From Prosapia bicincta (lineage: Eukaryota; Arthropoda; Insecta; Hemiptera; Cercopidae), in contig JBAIZL010000001.1 of assembly GCA_036971475.1 (NCBI GenBank), positions 214,623,575-214,687,574 on the forward strand: a stretch of DNA of 64,000 nt, written 5' to 3'. Positions 24,401-35,267 of this stretch are shown here, one piece after another. Below the pieces are notes generated by a model. It was given only the letters and a program-made list of their open reading frames with translations, did no database searches and was not told the origin of the DNA. Within the stretch, counting starts at the first letter, position 1. Each line of letters begins with the position of its first letter. The translations under genes were made by a program, and so were the position numbers.

Positions 24401-24812
24401 GGATACAAACTAAGCAGTACACCAGTGGATACAAACTTAGATGTACACCAGTGGATACAAACTAAGCAGTACACCAGTGGATACAAACTAAGCAGTACAC
24501 CAGTGGATAGAAACTAAGTAGTACACCAGTGGATACAAACTTAGATGTACACCAGTGGACACAAACTAAGCAGTACACCAGTGGATACAAACTAAGCAGT
24601 ACACCAGTGGATACAAACTTAGATGTACACCAGTGGATACAAACTTAGATGTACACCAGTGGATACATACTAAGCAGTACACCAGTGGATACAAACTTAG
24701 CAGTACACCAGTGGATACAAACTTAGATGTACACCAGTGGACACAAACTAAGCAGTACACCAGTGGATACAAACTTAGCAGTACACCAGTGGATACAAAC
24801 TTAGTTGTACAT
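18455..24812. repeat. 26-bp minisatellite array, about 244 units
   Basis: The unit is gtacaccagtggataca plus aactaagca (type A), or the variants ending aacttagat (type B), agttagat and aacttagca. Spacing stays at 26 bp through almost the whole array. The only break seen is a one-base loss near 23711. Larger blocks repeat at 676 bp (26 units) between about 20.8 and 22.2 kb and at 1092 bp (42 units) between about 22.2 and 24.1 kb. Three units make 78 bp, or 26 codons, so repetitive open frames arise on both strands (up to 186 codons). I regard these as by-products. The array sits in a PEX1 intron. Confidence 0.97.
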
Positions 24813-25263
24813 TTGAACTTTAATGTACGAAGACCCTAAAACACAATGTTTTTATCAAGAAATACAAAAACTGATATGACCAGCAGTCAAGGAAAGTAAT
24901 AACTGGTGAGTTACAAGCAATACAAAATTTAATGGAATTTAAGGACTAGTAGGATAGAAAAAGTTGAATAGGATTACACAATTGAAAATTTAGATGCCAC
25001 AAGACAGAATTTCAAAAATATTATTGATTATTTAGGAACAAATGTTTGTACTGTTAATGGCTTCAAAAAAAGGACTAAGGGAGAGAAAGAAACTGATTTA
25101 TTGGTAGTTGAAATATGGTGAGGTGATTGTGACTGAGGTCAACATGAATACCAGCCTGAGAATGGTGTTTGTAATATAAATTTCCAATAACACATCTTTA
25201 TTACAGTAATGCAGTTTATAAATATTAATACATGAACAAAGCTTTAAATTATGGATCTTTTAC

Positions 25264-25423
25264 CTTGTTAAGTGGAGGAATTGAGAGTATGGTAGTGAAG
25301 GAATGACATCCCCGAGCTGAGATCAACAGGTCATTAATAGCTGTGTGAGAAACTGAAGTAGCAACAACACTGATGCAAGAATTTGTAATATCATGCAACA
25401 TTTGGCGTAAAGAATCAGCTACC
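25264..25423 (-). CDS. PEX1: PEX1 coding exon 9 (D1 sensor region)
   Basis: 160-nt exon, acceptor GCATCGTTTCAG, donor GTAAAA. It encodes RVADSLRQMLHDI, then VVATSVSHTAINDLL and CHSFTTILSIPPLNK. This aligns with vertebrate PEX1 through the sensor-1 strand (LIATSQSQHSL) to the PPN segment. A truncated LINE on the same strand ends only about 50 bp upstream of the acceptor. Confidence 0.9.
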
Positions 25424-25459
25424 CTGAAACGATGCAAATCAAATGAAAATTAAAATCTA

Positions 25460-26880
25460 AACATATTTACTTACTTCTTCGCACAGGTATCCAGCTTCAC
25501 GTGTAGCTGATAGCCCGATGTCCATGGTAGATGATGGATGCATGAGTCCAGTAGCCTTTATCTCTCATTATGTCCCCTACGAAAACACCAGTGTTCTTAA
25601 GATGTCCCTTGCTGCTATCGGGTAATGACAATGCATAAGTATGTGCTCCAGATCTTCCTCTTCAATCCCACATAGGCTGCATTCAGGTGAATCCTTGAGG
25701 TTAAAACGGTAAAGATAATTCTGAGTCACAATGTGTCCTGTTTGTGCTCTGGCTGCACAAGTTGCTATTGAACGGGAGATGTTATTATACATGTCTTCTT
25801 TTGCGGGCTCTGGCTGTATTTGGTGTAGGTGGCGACCCGTGGCTCCTGTATTCCACCTATCTGTCCAGTGAAGCCTAAAATGTTTGTCAGCCGAACTTTT
25901 GCACTGCAGCAATGAGAATCTACCCTCGTCGCAAGGTCGCATTATACAAGATTCTTTTGCGATTCTATCTCCTATTTTATTTCCGGGAACTCCACAGTGA
26001 GATAGGACCCACTGAAAGGTTATGGATTTGACCAAGATGTGTAGCCGTAGGACCTGTCTCCTTATTTCCTTGATCCGAAAGTAGTATGCCATAGTACCTG
26101 ATCTGGATAGTGTTTTTAAAGCGGATCTGGAGACTGTTTAGATGCAGATGTGGTCACTGGCCAGAGCTGCGTTGATGGCTAACAGCTCGACGTTCATACT
26201 AGATTGTGCACTTGCCGGTATGTAGTACTGTTCGCGATTACTCTGGTTGAAGTATCCCACACCTGACATCTCCCTTTCCTTGTCCACTGATCCGTCAGTG
26301 AAAGCTCTTGTATGGTTTGAGTACAGATCGTTGATCATCTTCAGTGTAACCGCTCTAAGCATATCTGCGTAATTGTTCTTAGTAAGTTTCTCAGGTAGGT
26401 CGAGGACTAAGCTTATGCCTGGGCAGACACTTGGAGATTCTTCGTACGTTTGCGGGATCCGCTCCGGAGAATTTTGATTCATTGTGCTTGACAGGTTATA
26501 CATTTGATAAACAAATGAGGTTCTGATGTAACATCTTCTAGTGTCCAGTTTATAAAGTGGATGAGTGGCCATCAGTGTTTTGATTTTCTGAAACTTGTAC
26601 CACATTTGCCTTTTTATAAAAATATCGATTGGTTCTACTCCCAACGCAACTTCCATCACAACTATCGGAGTGATTCTCGTCCAACTGAGACAGAGGCGGA
26701 GGGCTGCAGATTGTACGGCTTGAATTTTGTTGACATGAGTCTTTGCCGCAGAGCCCCAGACTTCGCAACAATATGTGGCCTTTGATCTCACAAAGGCGAG
26801 ATAGAAGGATCTAAGCATTGACGTGTCCACACCCCATTTGCGACTCGCTACTGCCTTCAGGCAGTATATTTTTTTCAAAT
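25460..26880 (-). mobile_element. 5'-truncated LINE next to a PEX1 splice acceptor
   Basis: The minus strand carries the last part of an RT (KWGVDTSMLRSFYLAFVRSK, YCCEVWGSAAKTH) followed by RNase H (FTDGSVDKE, SMNVELLAINAAL) and a Cys-His tail (CSLCGIEEEDLEHILMHC). The 5' end is lost at about 26880 in AT-rich DNA, the usual outcome of incomplete reverse transcription. The 3' end is about 25.46-25.48 kb. Insertion is in the same orientation as PEX1. Confidence 0.85.
25577..26878 (-). pseudogene. Truncated LINE ORF2: RT thumb, RNase H, Cys-His tail
   Basis: One frame interrupted by a single TAA at 26140-26138. The stop lies where the SDS motif with the second catalytic Asp should be. The text reads SDHICI, stop, TVSRSALKTL, so the Asp codon is lost as well. 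Downstream, VLSHCGVPGNKIGDRIAKES retains the last catalytic Asp. The hairpin of RNase H motifs fits the Jockey/I group. Confidence 0.85.
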
Positions 26881-27566
26881 ATTTAAAAATTAAAATTATT
26901 TTCTCCAGATATAAGATTTATTAAAAGTATGAACATTTTTTTTTAATAAAAGGCTCATTTCTTTAAAAAACAATTTAAATCATACAGTTTGATAAAAACC
27001 AATCAAAACTGGATTTTAAGCCTATATTTTAAATGACAGATTTTGTTTTTAATATTTGAATAAAATGAATTTCATATTTTATTTTCACAAATAATATAAT
27101 CAGAATAATTTTTAATTTCCAAAAAACGTTATTTCAACAAAATCTGCTACTCATTGTTTTGTAACAAACAGAGAGTAAATTTATCAAAAAAATAGCATCT
27201 ATTTTATTAACACAAAACACAATATTGTATTATTATAACACATGCTTTGAGGCTGTAATTCAAGGATTAGTGTTTAATTTATATCTGTAGCATACAGATT
27301 AGTGGTAAGTATAGTCTAGTTCCTTCATCTAGCAATGGAATAGGTTAAAGACGTCCCTGTGGAGACGGTGGAGTGGTGGTCATTGGGAGTATATATACGA
27401 GTTATAAGCTTTAATTCTCAATTTATTTGTAACTTTATAATGATGCTAACTGTGTTAGTGAAGTGTACATAAGGAATGTATATCTAACTTAATTTGTAGC
27501 TAAGGGTTTATAATTGTTTATTATAATATATAATTAACTAATACATAACTAAAAATATACCTTACA
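26881..27566. other. AT-rich intron sequence
   Basis: Nothing recognised. One less AT-rich patch at about 27325-27395 (gtccctgtggagacggtgg) is unexplained. Confidence 0.5.
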
Positions 27567-27750
27567 GCTTAATTGCTGACAAGTTTTGAAACAATCGTTT
27601 CATTTACAAAGCTAAGCTTCTACTCATGAGTAACGTCAGCAAGTAAGCTCTTGAGTATTCACTTAGTTATGCATTATTTAATTCAAGTTTAATGAGTGAA
27701 TTCCAGATGATTACAACAAGCAACTTTAACTATGGTAAGTTGACACTTTT
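27567..27750 (-). repeat. Foldback repeat, hammerhead-like family (copy 1)
   Basis: Related to 62561-62753 and 33590-33710. The right flank shares gtgaattc, agatgattaca and aactttaa with the 62.76-kb flank. On the minus strand it contains AGC, TTTGTAAAT, a hairpin GAAACGATTGTTTC, AAAACTTGTC and AGCAATTAAGC, the order of parts of a hammerhead. Its core bases are not canonical, so I list it as a repeat. Confidence 0.55.
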
Positions 27751-28369
27751 CAAAATCAAATTTCAGTAGATTAAAATCTTAATTAACTAACTGAGACAAA
27801 GTAGCTGTGTTGTTCATCTTGAAGTTGTTTATATTACTGTAAATTGTTTTAAATAAAAACTTATAAATCCTATTTGTTGAAATATTTAGCATAATGTAAT
27901 ATTTTATTAAATTTAAAGTAATTCAAATGAGTATGGTTATACTTTAACAGAGAAGAATGTTTGATAAAATAAAAGGATAGAAATACTTTTTGACTTTTTT
28001 TTAAATCCATAAAAGCATTATTCTTCACAAAACTGTATAATTAGAAAATAAAACATAGGGCCACTTAATGAATACCATACCAATAAGCATGATTTGTTAA
28101 ATGAAGTCACCACCACTCATTGGATTAGCTATAACAAAATAGATGACATAGATGTCTCACTAATTTGATAATAACCCAGATTGACAATATGCAATTTTTT
28201 TCCTTTAAGAGTTTATAGAGCTTGCTATAAAAACAAAAAATGAATCAATTGATTTACACTAAAAAAGCTGACCAAGATAAAAGGAAAGTGAGCTATGTCT
28301 TGGACGTGAACAGATGTGTCAACATATTTAATGTTAGAAGATTGTCTTTAATCAATGTTAACCTATATA

Positions 28370-29361
28370 CAGTAAACTCCCGATTATCCGTGTAATAGGG
28401 TGGCCCGGATAATCCCCTATGAACAAAGAATACGCAAAACGATCGATCATCGATTATTATACCATAAGTTACACAAATAATGACCCAGGTTAATGCAATT
28501 CACAAATAATCTTCAGAGGACAAAATAAATACAGACAATAATTTAAAATGTCGATGAATTTGACGGATTATAACATATACATTTATATGTCTAACTATTT
28601 ACAATACGTACATAAGTTATGTCAAAAGTAAGTATGTATGTACATATGTAATTTCCTTTACACATAATACTTTCACTTTTTAACAAAAAAATCTGCCACT
28701 TTCGTCTGTTTTTTTGTGAGCATTGATTTAGCTTTAATGTGCGATTTAAGTTTCTTGAGAATCATTTTGTCGCACAGTGAAGAGTCGTCTTGTTCCTCTA
28801 CATACTGAATAAGGGAATCGACAGACCTCAATGCAGTGTCATGGCTGATCTTAGCCTCCTCATCTTCGTCGATTTAAACACGACTCAAGCACAATGTTCT
28901 CAAAACTGTTCTGAAGCACTGACGAAAAAAATCAAACCTTTATACAGACATTTAGTGACACCAGAGAAGTTTCAATTAGACTGAGAGTGAGCTTGCTGGA
29001 GTGCTCGCGTCCTTCGGAAGAGAAGAGGGGAGAACACCGGCATGCCCTCAGTGAGTCGCAAGGGAACCCAAAACGTGCTGGGATGCTCACCGTGCTGAAC
29101 GTGTTAATAGCCAAGTTGCTCGCCCCTTTTTATTTCGCTGGGCCGGTTTGGGATGCTTCCCTTTCAATGTAAAAATTAGTACGTACATATTTACATATCT
29201 ATTCCCTTCATCTTAACTTCTATTAAGCCTTATATGTATTTACGTCGTAATTCACCATTTGGAAATTTAAACACATGAATCTGATTGGAATAAAAATTGG
29301 ATATTTGTAAAACAATGGCTGACCCCGGATAATCTGCCCACGTATAATCGGGATTTTACTG
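28370..29361 (-). mobile_element. Pogo/Tigger-like DNA transposon, internally rearranged
   Basis: The termini CAGTAAACTCCCGATTATCC and CAGTAAAATCCCGATTATAC (read inward) are inverted and flanked by TA. Subterminal ccggataat boxes are also inverted. At 28675-28877 the minus strand encodes DEDEEAKISHDTAL, YVEEQDDSS and KQTKVADFFVKK, the C-terminal tail typical of pogo/Tigger transposases. The DDE region is missing. A stretch at about 28985-29160 is much richer in GC than its surroundings and unassigned. Confidence 0.8.
28675..28877 (-). pseudogene. Pogo-type transposase, C-terminal remnant
   Basis: About 66 codons open to a stop after FFVKK. The pattern ISH-x-x-AL ... YVEEQ ... K-Q-x-K-x-x-DFF is shared by Tigger-family transposases. 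The DNA-binding and catalytic domains are absent. Confidence 0.7.
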
Positions 29362-29370
29362 TATAAAGAA

Positions 29371-30475
29371 ACCGATGTATGTATCTTATGGACGTCTAAA
29401 CCACTGATCAAAAGTTAATGCAATTTGGAGGGATTGTTTAACAATATTCCCAGGATGGTGCATGTGAAATTTGGTGTAGATCTTTCCACAGGACTCCACA
29501 ATAGACGCTTAAGATGGTTCAAAATCCAATGTATGTATGTGTCTATGTATGTATCTTATGAACACCTAACCCCCTGAACAGAAATAATTATAATTTGGAA
29601 GGATTGTTTAACATATTCCCAGAATGGTTTGTGTGAAGCTTGGTGTAGATCCATCCACAGGACTCCGCCCCAGAGGCTTAGGATGGTTTAAAAACCAATG
29701 TATGTATCTTGTGGACTCCTAAACAGCTGAACAGAGGTTAATGAAATTTGGAGAGATTGTTTAACATATTCCCAGGATGGTTCGTGTGAAATTTGGTGGA
29801 GATCCATATACAGGGTTTCGCCCTAGAGGCTTAGTATGGTTTATTGTACAGCCTTCCATAAGTCTAATGTTAAATTATGTATCCATACTAGCATTACTTA
29901 ATTAATTTAAAATTTATAGACATAATGTAAAAATAAAAATACATTATTAAATATTTTAATATTGACATTAAAAGTAGGATCGCCAATAATACTCTTGCAA
30001 AATTTGAATCCACCAAAGCTGTGCAACGAAACCGGACTGACAACAAAAAAACTAACACACAACTTAATCGAGGCAGAAATCATAAGTGGCAAGTTCAAAG
30101 GAGAGATGGTCTTAATTACATGAATACCGATGATTTTATTCGCTATCAAACTACTACAATTTCCTTTGTATCTTGCATTTGCAATAACCATAAACAAAGC
30201 ACAAGGACAATCATTGACCATTGCTGGATTAAATTTGGAACATTCTTGCTTTTCTCACGGACAAATATATGTTGTGTACTCAGGTGTTGGGACACCTACA
30301 AATTTGTATGTTTATATGCCTAATGAAATGACGAAAGACATTGTCTATCCTCTAGCACTACAATAAATGAAATATAATTATTTAGATGTTTGATTTGCTT
30401 TTCTTATTTGAAAATTAATTAATAATTTTCCATTATAAAAATTATGATTTTGGGTGTAGCAACGGGTAATGCTAG
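29371..30475 (+). mobile_element. Helitron remnant with 3' terminus
   Basis: Three tandem repeats of 148-169 bp (29371-29850), each with aatgtatgtatc, ttaatg, ggattgtttaacatattccc and a gaggcttag box, precede a Pif1-type helicase end. The 3' end, GGGTAATGCTAG followed by T at 30476, fits the CTRR-T rule for Helitrons. The 5' end was not identified. The element begins within 10 bp of the pogo element. Confidence 0.7.
29974..30366 (+). pseudogene. Helitron Pif1-like helicase, C-terminal end
   Basis: The frame reads VGSPIILLQNLNPPKLCNET, then FKGEMVLIT, a TGA, PLYLAFAITINKAQGQSL, GLNLEHSCFSHGQIYVVYS, TPTNLYVYMPN and ends at VYPLALQ. This is the C-terminal third of a Helitron/Pif1 helicase, including the NKAQGQS motif V and SHGQ-Y motif VI. 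The Arg finger expected near SRVG is Gly here (SGVG). One in-frame TGA and the loss of everything upstream make it dead. Confidence 0.85.
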
Positions 30476-30572
30476 TAATTTATAAATGAGTATGGTTAAT
30501 AAATTTATAAATGTTAGCAATATATTTTATTAAAATATACAATTCTAAGATTACTGCTGGACCAAGACTTAC

Positions 30573-30729
30573 CTTGAGTACTGTGAAGCTTTCCCTAATA
30601 CTTCAGTGGAGTCTTTCACAACACCTGCTATAGCATCCAAGTCATCCAGCACCAGGATAGAAGGTTGAAAATACATGCATTCAGACAAAGAAATAATTAG
30701 AGTTTTAGACACACTATCCACTGTCTTAT
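30573..30729 (-). CDS. PEX1: PEX1 coding exon 8 (D1 Walker B)
   Basis: 157-nt exon with acceptor TTTTTTCCAG and donor GTAAGT. It encodes KTVDSVSKTLIISLSEC and then the Walker B strand SILVLDDLDAIAG at about residues 603-615. The motif ends Asp-Asp rather than Asp-Glu, as in PEX1 D1 of other animals, where D1 is thought to be catalytically weak. Confidence 0.92.
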
Positions 30730-31369
30730 CTGGAAAAAATCACTTTATTAGTTTCTTTAAATCTTTTTTCTCAAAATATTGTTGGAATTTTTAATGCTAG
30801 TGTAACTGAGTACATAAAACATATCATTGTGTTTGGTTAAGTAATGTTCAACTTATTAAATATATAATTTGTGTTAAATAATTTTGGTGGTTAAAAGACA
30901 AAATGTAATTATTCTTAAAACAAAGTAAATGCCTGAGATTTAAAGTAGAAGACCTAGTACTCAAATATTTTTAAAATGGTAGGGTTGAAAAAAACAAGGA
31001 GAAGAAATAAAAACATATAATCAAAGTTGAGATGAATGCATCAGCTAAGATATTCTCACAGTTTGGTACTCCAGCAGTCAAAGTGTTTGTGTACTTGACG
31101 CACCTCTTTCATGGAATCACATTGGAGGTTCCTTCTATGTGCACACGCTTTTGCATTTTTGGAAACCCAGAAGTTTCTTTTATGTGTTACTTAAATCATG
31201 GAATTATCCCAAGATGTGAGTCATACAAAATAATGTTACATTAATTTTTGGCGTAAATATAGATTATATTCCTAGAGATATATTGGAGTGTTGGGTTCCT
31301 TAGCAGAAGCTGGGTTGCAAAGACTAATAAAGACACAGAGTGTGGAATGAGAACATAGCAGCTTCTGAG

Positions 31370-31890
31370 TAAACTGAAGAAGATTACGAGCAGAACCTAT
31401 ATGGTTCTCAAGATGATTTAGATGATAATGAAGGAGAATGAACCGAGCAGAGTTAACAGAAAGATTCAGCAGGTAGTGCTGCTACTGATATGAATGGCTT
31501 TGTTGATAGAAAAATTTTGAATTTTGCAAACAGAAATAGTGGTGAGGTTTAAAGAATAGATGGAATGATAGCTTATAAAAGTAAAAATAGAGATTCGCCT
31601 TGGAACCTATAACCAGACCATCAAAATAAATCAGGCTAGAAATATTTTAGAATTGGAATGATTCATGTAGAGCTCGTTGCAAAAGAATCTAAATCATCAA
31701 GCAAAGTATGGAGTCTATTTTCATAGAAGTTTGGTAAATAATGCAGTATAAAATATCGACATTTGGATCCTCATTAACAGACAAGATTAAAAAAAAGAGA
31801 TGCAAAAGAACCTACACTTCAAGAGATTAGAACAGCATTTGGAATATTCTACTTGGCAAGACTGATGGGACGTTTCATCAAGTTCTTTAA
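31370..31890 (+). pseudogene. PiggyBac-like transposase relic, mid part
   Basis: Broken plus-strand frames give RDSPWNL, PDHQNKSG, FRIGMIHVELVAKESKSSS followed by VWSLF, and KEPTLQEIRTAFGIFYLARLMG. The order W-x-x-x-P, NI-x-R, W-x-LF and EI-x-AF-G-x-x-YLA is that of the piggyBac region before the first catalytic Asp. Several stops interrupt it. It may be a separate copy from the 4.7-kb relic, since the parts overlap only slightly. Confidence 0.5.
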
Positions 31891-32302
31891 GAATTAAGAT
31901 CAACTGAGTTTTGTATTATTTAATATTTTTAACTGTCCAATGTCATACAAATTGGGTGTGCATTAAATACGTAGAACACCACCTATTACTTCTGCCTTCC
32001 TATTGACTTTACAAAATGTAATTAAATTTATTTTAATAATAACAATATCACTTTTTAATCATTTAAAGTGTTTTCTAATTGAACTAAATAATTATACAAT
32101 ATATAATGACAATAAAATCTATTTGTAAACCAATTTGGTTGTTATTCCACAACTTACATATTTTCAGAGGTATTATCCATGTGATTGATATAATGCTGCT
32201 GTATGCACATCTTTGTGTTTGGTTAAGTAATGTTTAACCCTCATTAAATATAAAATTTATCTTGCACTTTTTGTATTGTACATCTTGAGGTTTTTATAGA
32301 AA

Positions 32303-32583
32303 TTACACTTGTTTGTATTAACTTGGCAAAAAACCACTACTTACTCATTTATTCTGCAGACGCGTTTTGCGCTAAGTCAGCGCATTATTCAATGCTGTGA
32401 ATTACTGACAAGACTCTTGCTCTGGTGTGTTGTGTTAGTGTTATACAGAAATACACCACAGAATCACACCAGAGCAACAGTTTTGAGCATTGATTAACCT
32501 GCTCCGACCTAGCGCAAAACGCGTCTGTTGAATAAGTTGGTAAGTAGTGGTTTTTTGCCAAGTTAATACAAACCAGTGTAATA
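32303..32583. repeat. Foldback repeat made of two inverted PLE family E ends
   Basis: Arms of about 80 bp share ttggcaaaaaaccactactta and acgcgttttgcgcta with opposite orientation. The same sequence as one arm lies at 6160-6300 at the 3' side of the family E endonuclease fragment. The middle holds a second inverted pair around cacaccagagcaac. Confidence 0.7.
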
Positions 32584-32891
32584 AAATTTATGTTAAATGA
32601 TTTTGATAATTAAAGAAGAAAACAATGTAGTTATTGTTAAAACAAAATAATTGCTTAAAACTTGAAGTAGAAGATGTAGTACTCAAATATTATAAAAATG
32701 GTAGGGTTGAAAAAACAGGAAGAAATGAAAACAAAAATATAATTAAACTTTATATTATGATCACTAAAACTATATTATTTTTTAAAGTTTAGTCACAATG
32801 CACAGTTAAGTTGGGGCTAGTATGGTATACAATATATCATTGAGCTATAACTTTTGAAGGTTTTTCCAACATTTAAAAAATAATAACTTAC

Positions 32892-32999
32892 TATGTAATT
32901 GTTTGCAATCCAACTTGACCACATGAACAAAAATAGGATATTTATTGAAATAATCGCATATATAATTTGCCATTCTAGTCTTCCCTGAACCACGCTTCC
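32892..32999 (-). CDS. PEX1: PEX1 coding exon 7 (D1 Walker A)
   Basis: 108-nt exon carrying the nucleotide-binding P-loop of the first ATPase domain, GKRGSGKTRMANYI, followed by HVVKLDCKQLH. The vertebrate counterpart is a GGKGSGKS loop followed by VDCKAL. The P-loop sits near residue 544. The Lys and Thr that contact phosphate and Mg are present, so D1 can plausibly bind nucleotide. Confidence 0.92.
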
Positions 33000-33147
33000 C
33001 TAGAAAATAAAAAAAGTACTGTTATTAAGGATTATGGATTCCACGGTTAGTCTATGTGCAACTAACTTCATATTATAATTATAAAAAAGGAACATCATTC
33101 ATTAGATGTAAATACAAAACATCTAGAATTATAAAAATAAAACAAAC

Positions 33148-33254
33148 CTGTTATTAAAATATTATATTTGTAAGGCAATCCAAAACATTGTGAAGTCAGC
33201 CCTAAATCTAACTGTAGTGACATAACTGCTTCTTCAAATACATCTGAATATGAC
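33148..33254 (-). CDS. PEX1: PEX1 coding exon 6 (entry to ATPase domain 1)
   Basis: 107-nt exon, acceptor TTTGACAG, donor GTTTGT. It encodes SYSDVFEEAVMSLQLDLGL and then PYKYNILITG. The last residues are the strand leading into the P-loop, completed by the next exon. It lies 148 bp upstream of exon 7. Confidence 0.87.
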
Positions 33255-33589
33255 CTGTCAAATAAAAAAAATTGTAAATGTTTCTAATGTTTATTATATA
33301 AACTAGCCAGAAAAGATTAGAATGAGCCTTGCACTAAAAAACTACACATTTTTGTACTTCAATACTCTAAGAATTAAATTAAAAGGTATATAGATTTTTA
33401 TAATTTTCTTATACTAGAAGCAAAAATACTAAAAGGTTCTCCTAGATGTTAGTCATGTGGTTAAACACCTTCTTTGCATTGAAAATCTTAAATTTGTTTA
33501 CATGAATAATTTACTGAAATATATTATTTTTGGTTTCAATGATCACATTAATAAATAATTGTTTTATAATTAAGTGAATAAACCTGAGC

Positions 33590-33710
33590 AAATACTGCGC
33601 TGACCCATTTTAATAAAACCATCATTTCGTTTCCGAAGCCTTCCTGCTGAGTAGCAGGCTTTGTAAATGAAACGATTGATTTGAAATGTGTTCATACAGT
33701 ACGTTGCTCA
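33590..33710 (+). repeat. Foldback-family fragment, hammerhead-like (copy 2)
   Basis: It contains a hairpin agcct...aggct followed by TTTGTAAAT, GAAACGATTGATTT, GAAATGTG and TTC. These are the same parts in the same order as the copies at 27.6 and 62.6 kb, but here on the plus strand and more eroded. Confidence 0.45.
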
Positions 33711-34539
33711 TGGTTTTTTTCATTTCGATATAAAATTATTTATGAATATTTCAAATCAAGTCCAACTTAGTGTATTCTAACAATCTAAAAAGATATCACA
33801 TTTATGTGTCAAATTGTAGTTAATGGGTTTCAAAAACATCTCACTTTAACTCGAGAGAATTGAAATCTGATTTCAAGTTTTTGTTGGTTTGAATTTATTA
33901 ATAAATGTTTCTCTGTGCATGTTTAGAGTATATTCATGGAAAAGTTTCTTAGCATCCTCAAGTTATATTCTTAATATAATCATGTATATATATAAAATAA
34001 AGTAAGTGGCAGCTAAACACTTTTATGGCGACACAAAAGAGGAATTATCACTACCTACAGCTGATGAAAGTCTGTAGGAGGCTTTAACTTTCAAACACAC
34101 AGTATTGTGTTTAGCAAACACTATTAGAAATAAAACTGAAATAAATAATGGCCAAATTAGACACATAAGCCAAAGGAAAATTTTTTATGGGAAAGTAAGA
34201 GAATATCTTTTATTAGAATAAAGTTAGTTGAAAATATTATTCAAAATAAACTAGAAGGCTTAGGAAGTTGAAAGCATAAACATTACATAAAACACTCACA
34301 ATTTCTCTTCAGACTATGGCAATAGCAGATTTTGGAAATTTACAATTGTGAAATAATCAAAAACCAAACAGCAAAACAGAGTTTTCATTGAGGTATACAT
34401 ATATTTTTTCAATATACAAAAAATTTCCTCATATTTCTATAATTTCTTTACTACAAAAAAAGAAATTTTAAACCATTCAATTTCTATGTTTCTTAACTTC
34501 ACATAATCCAAATTCCAAGACAAAATGCTTACTTCTTAC
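33711..34539. other. PEX1 intron, nothing recognised
   Basis: AT-rich, with no open frame of interest and no repeat seen. Confidence 0.55.
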
Positions 34540-34850
34540 TTTAGCTTATTCTGAAAATATTCAGTTTTTTCTTTTATCCGTCCATTCTCAGAGAAATAAG
34601 GGTCAATAAAACATTCCATTACATCACTTGCTTCTTCTGGTAACAATGTAATTGGACATACTTGGAGTTCAGCATGGGTTAGTGGCCAACACTTTAGTTG
34701 TTCGGGATGTAAAATAATTTGCACATAATCTATACTTCCATTTGAATGAAGAAAGGGAAATGGTGCATGATTATTAATCAAATGACTACTTCCTTCTGAT
34801 AGATTCTGAGTAAATCTTTCAATAATGTCATCTCTCTTTCCATCTTCATC
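34540..34850 (-). CDS. PEX1: PEX1 coding exon 5
   Basis: 311-nt exon beginning DEDGKRDDIIERF and ending at NKL plus two bases of a Lys codon. It covers about residues 405-507, the region just before the first AAA+ module. The donor GTAAGA was chosen over a second GTAAGC 9 nt further on, because only the first matches the phase of the next exon and avoids an in-frame stop. Confidence 0.8.
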
Positions 34851-34892
34851 CTACAAATAACATTCACAATTTGATGAAATAATCTTTAGTTA

Positions 34893-34893
<1 letters not shown>

Positions 34894-34954
<61 letters not shown>

Positions 34955-35060
34955 CGTTAGTTCTAGTAGAGCTTAAAGCCTATTTAGGAAGTTTTGGACT
35001 AGATAGGAGACTGACAGACTTACCTAATGGCAATAGTCCAAAACTGCAATCTCTTGGAAA
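34894..35060. repeat. (TA)n tract and inverted PLE end segment
   Basis: A TA tract of about 60 bp (34894-34953) is followed by a minus-strand copy of the PLE terminal marker GTCTGTCAGTCTCCTA (about 35006-35026) with its flank. Confidence 0.85.
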
Positions 35061-35267
35061 TAAATAGACACATACAAAAAATAGACACATGCAAAAACTT
35101 ATCACACTATTCAAATATTTCGATCAAAAATGATCTTTTTCAATCAAAAAAGAGAAAAAGAAAAGCTTTTATTTATCTATTTTCAAGAGATTGCAGTTTT
35201 GGACTGTTGCCGTTAGGTAAGTCTGTCAGTCTCCTATCTAGTTCAAAAATTCCTATATATATATATT

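Noticed and set aside
18455..24812. Array of short regular repeats that could suggest a CRISPR array, or long repetitive proteins on both strands
   Set aside because: There are no spacers. The units are directly adjacent at 26 bp and the context is a eukaryotic intron. Open frames follow from 3 x 26 = 78.
32303..32583. Hammerhead in the family E ends (also 6160-6300)
   Set aside because: The 3' part (AAAACGCGTC) and a GCGC hairpin fit the layout, but GAAA is AAAA, the core needs an extra base and stem I is only about 3 bp. Too weak to claim.
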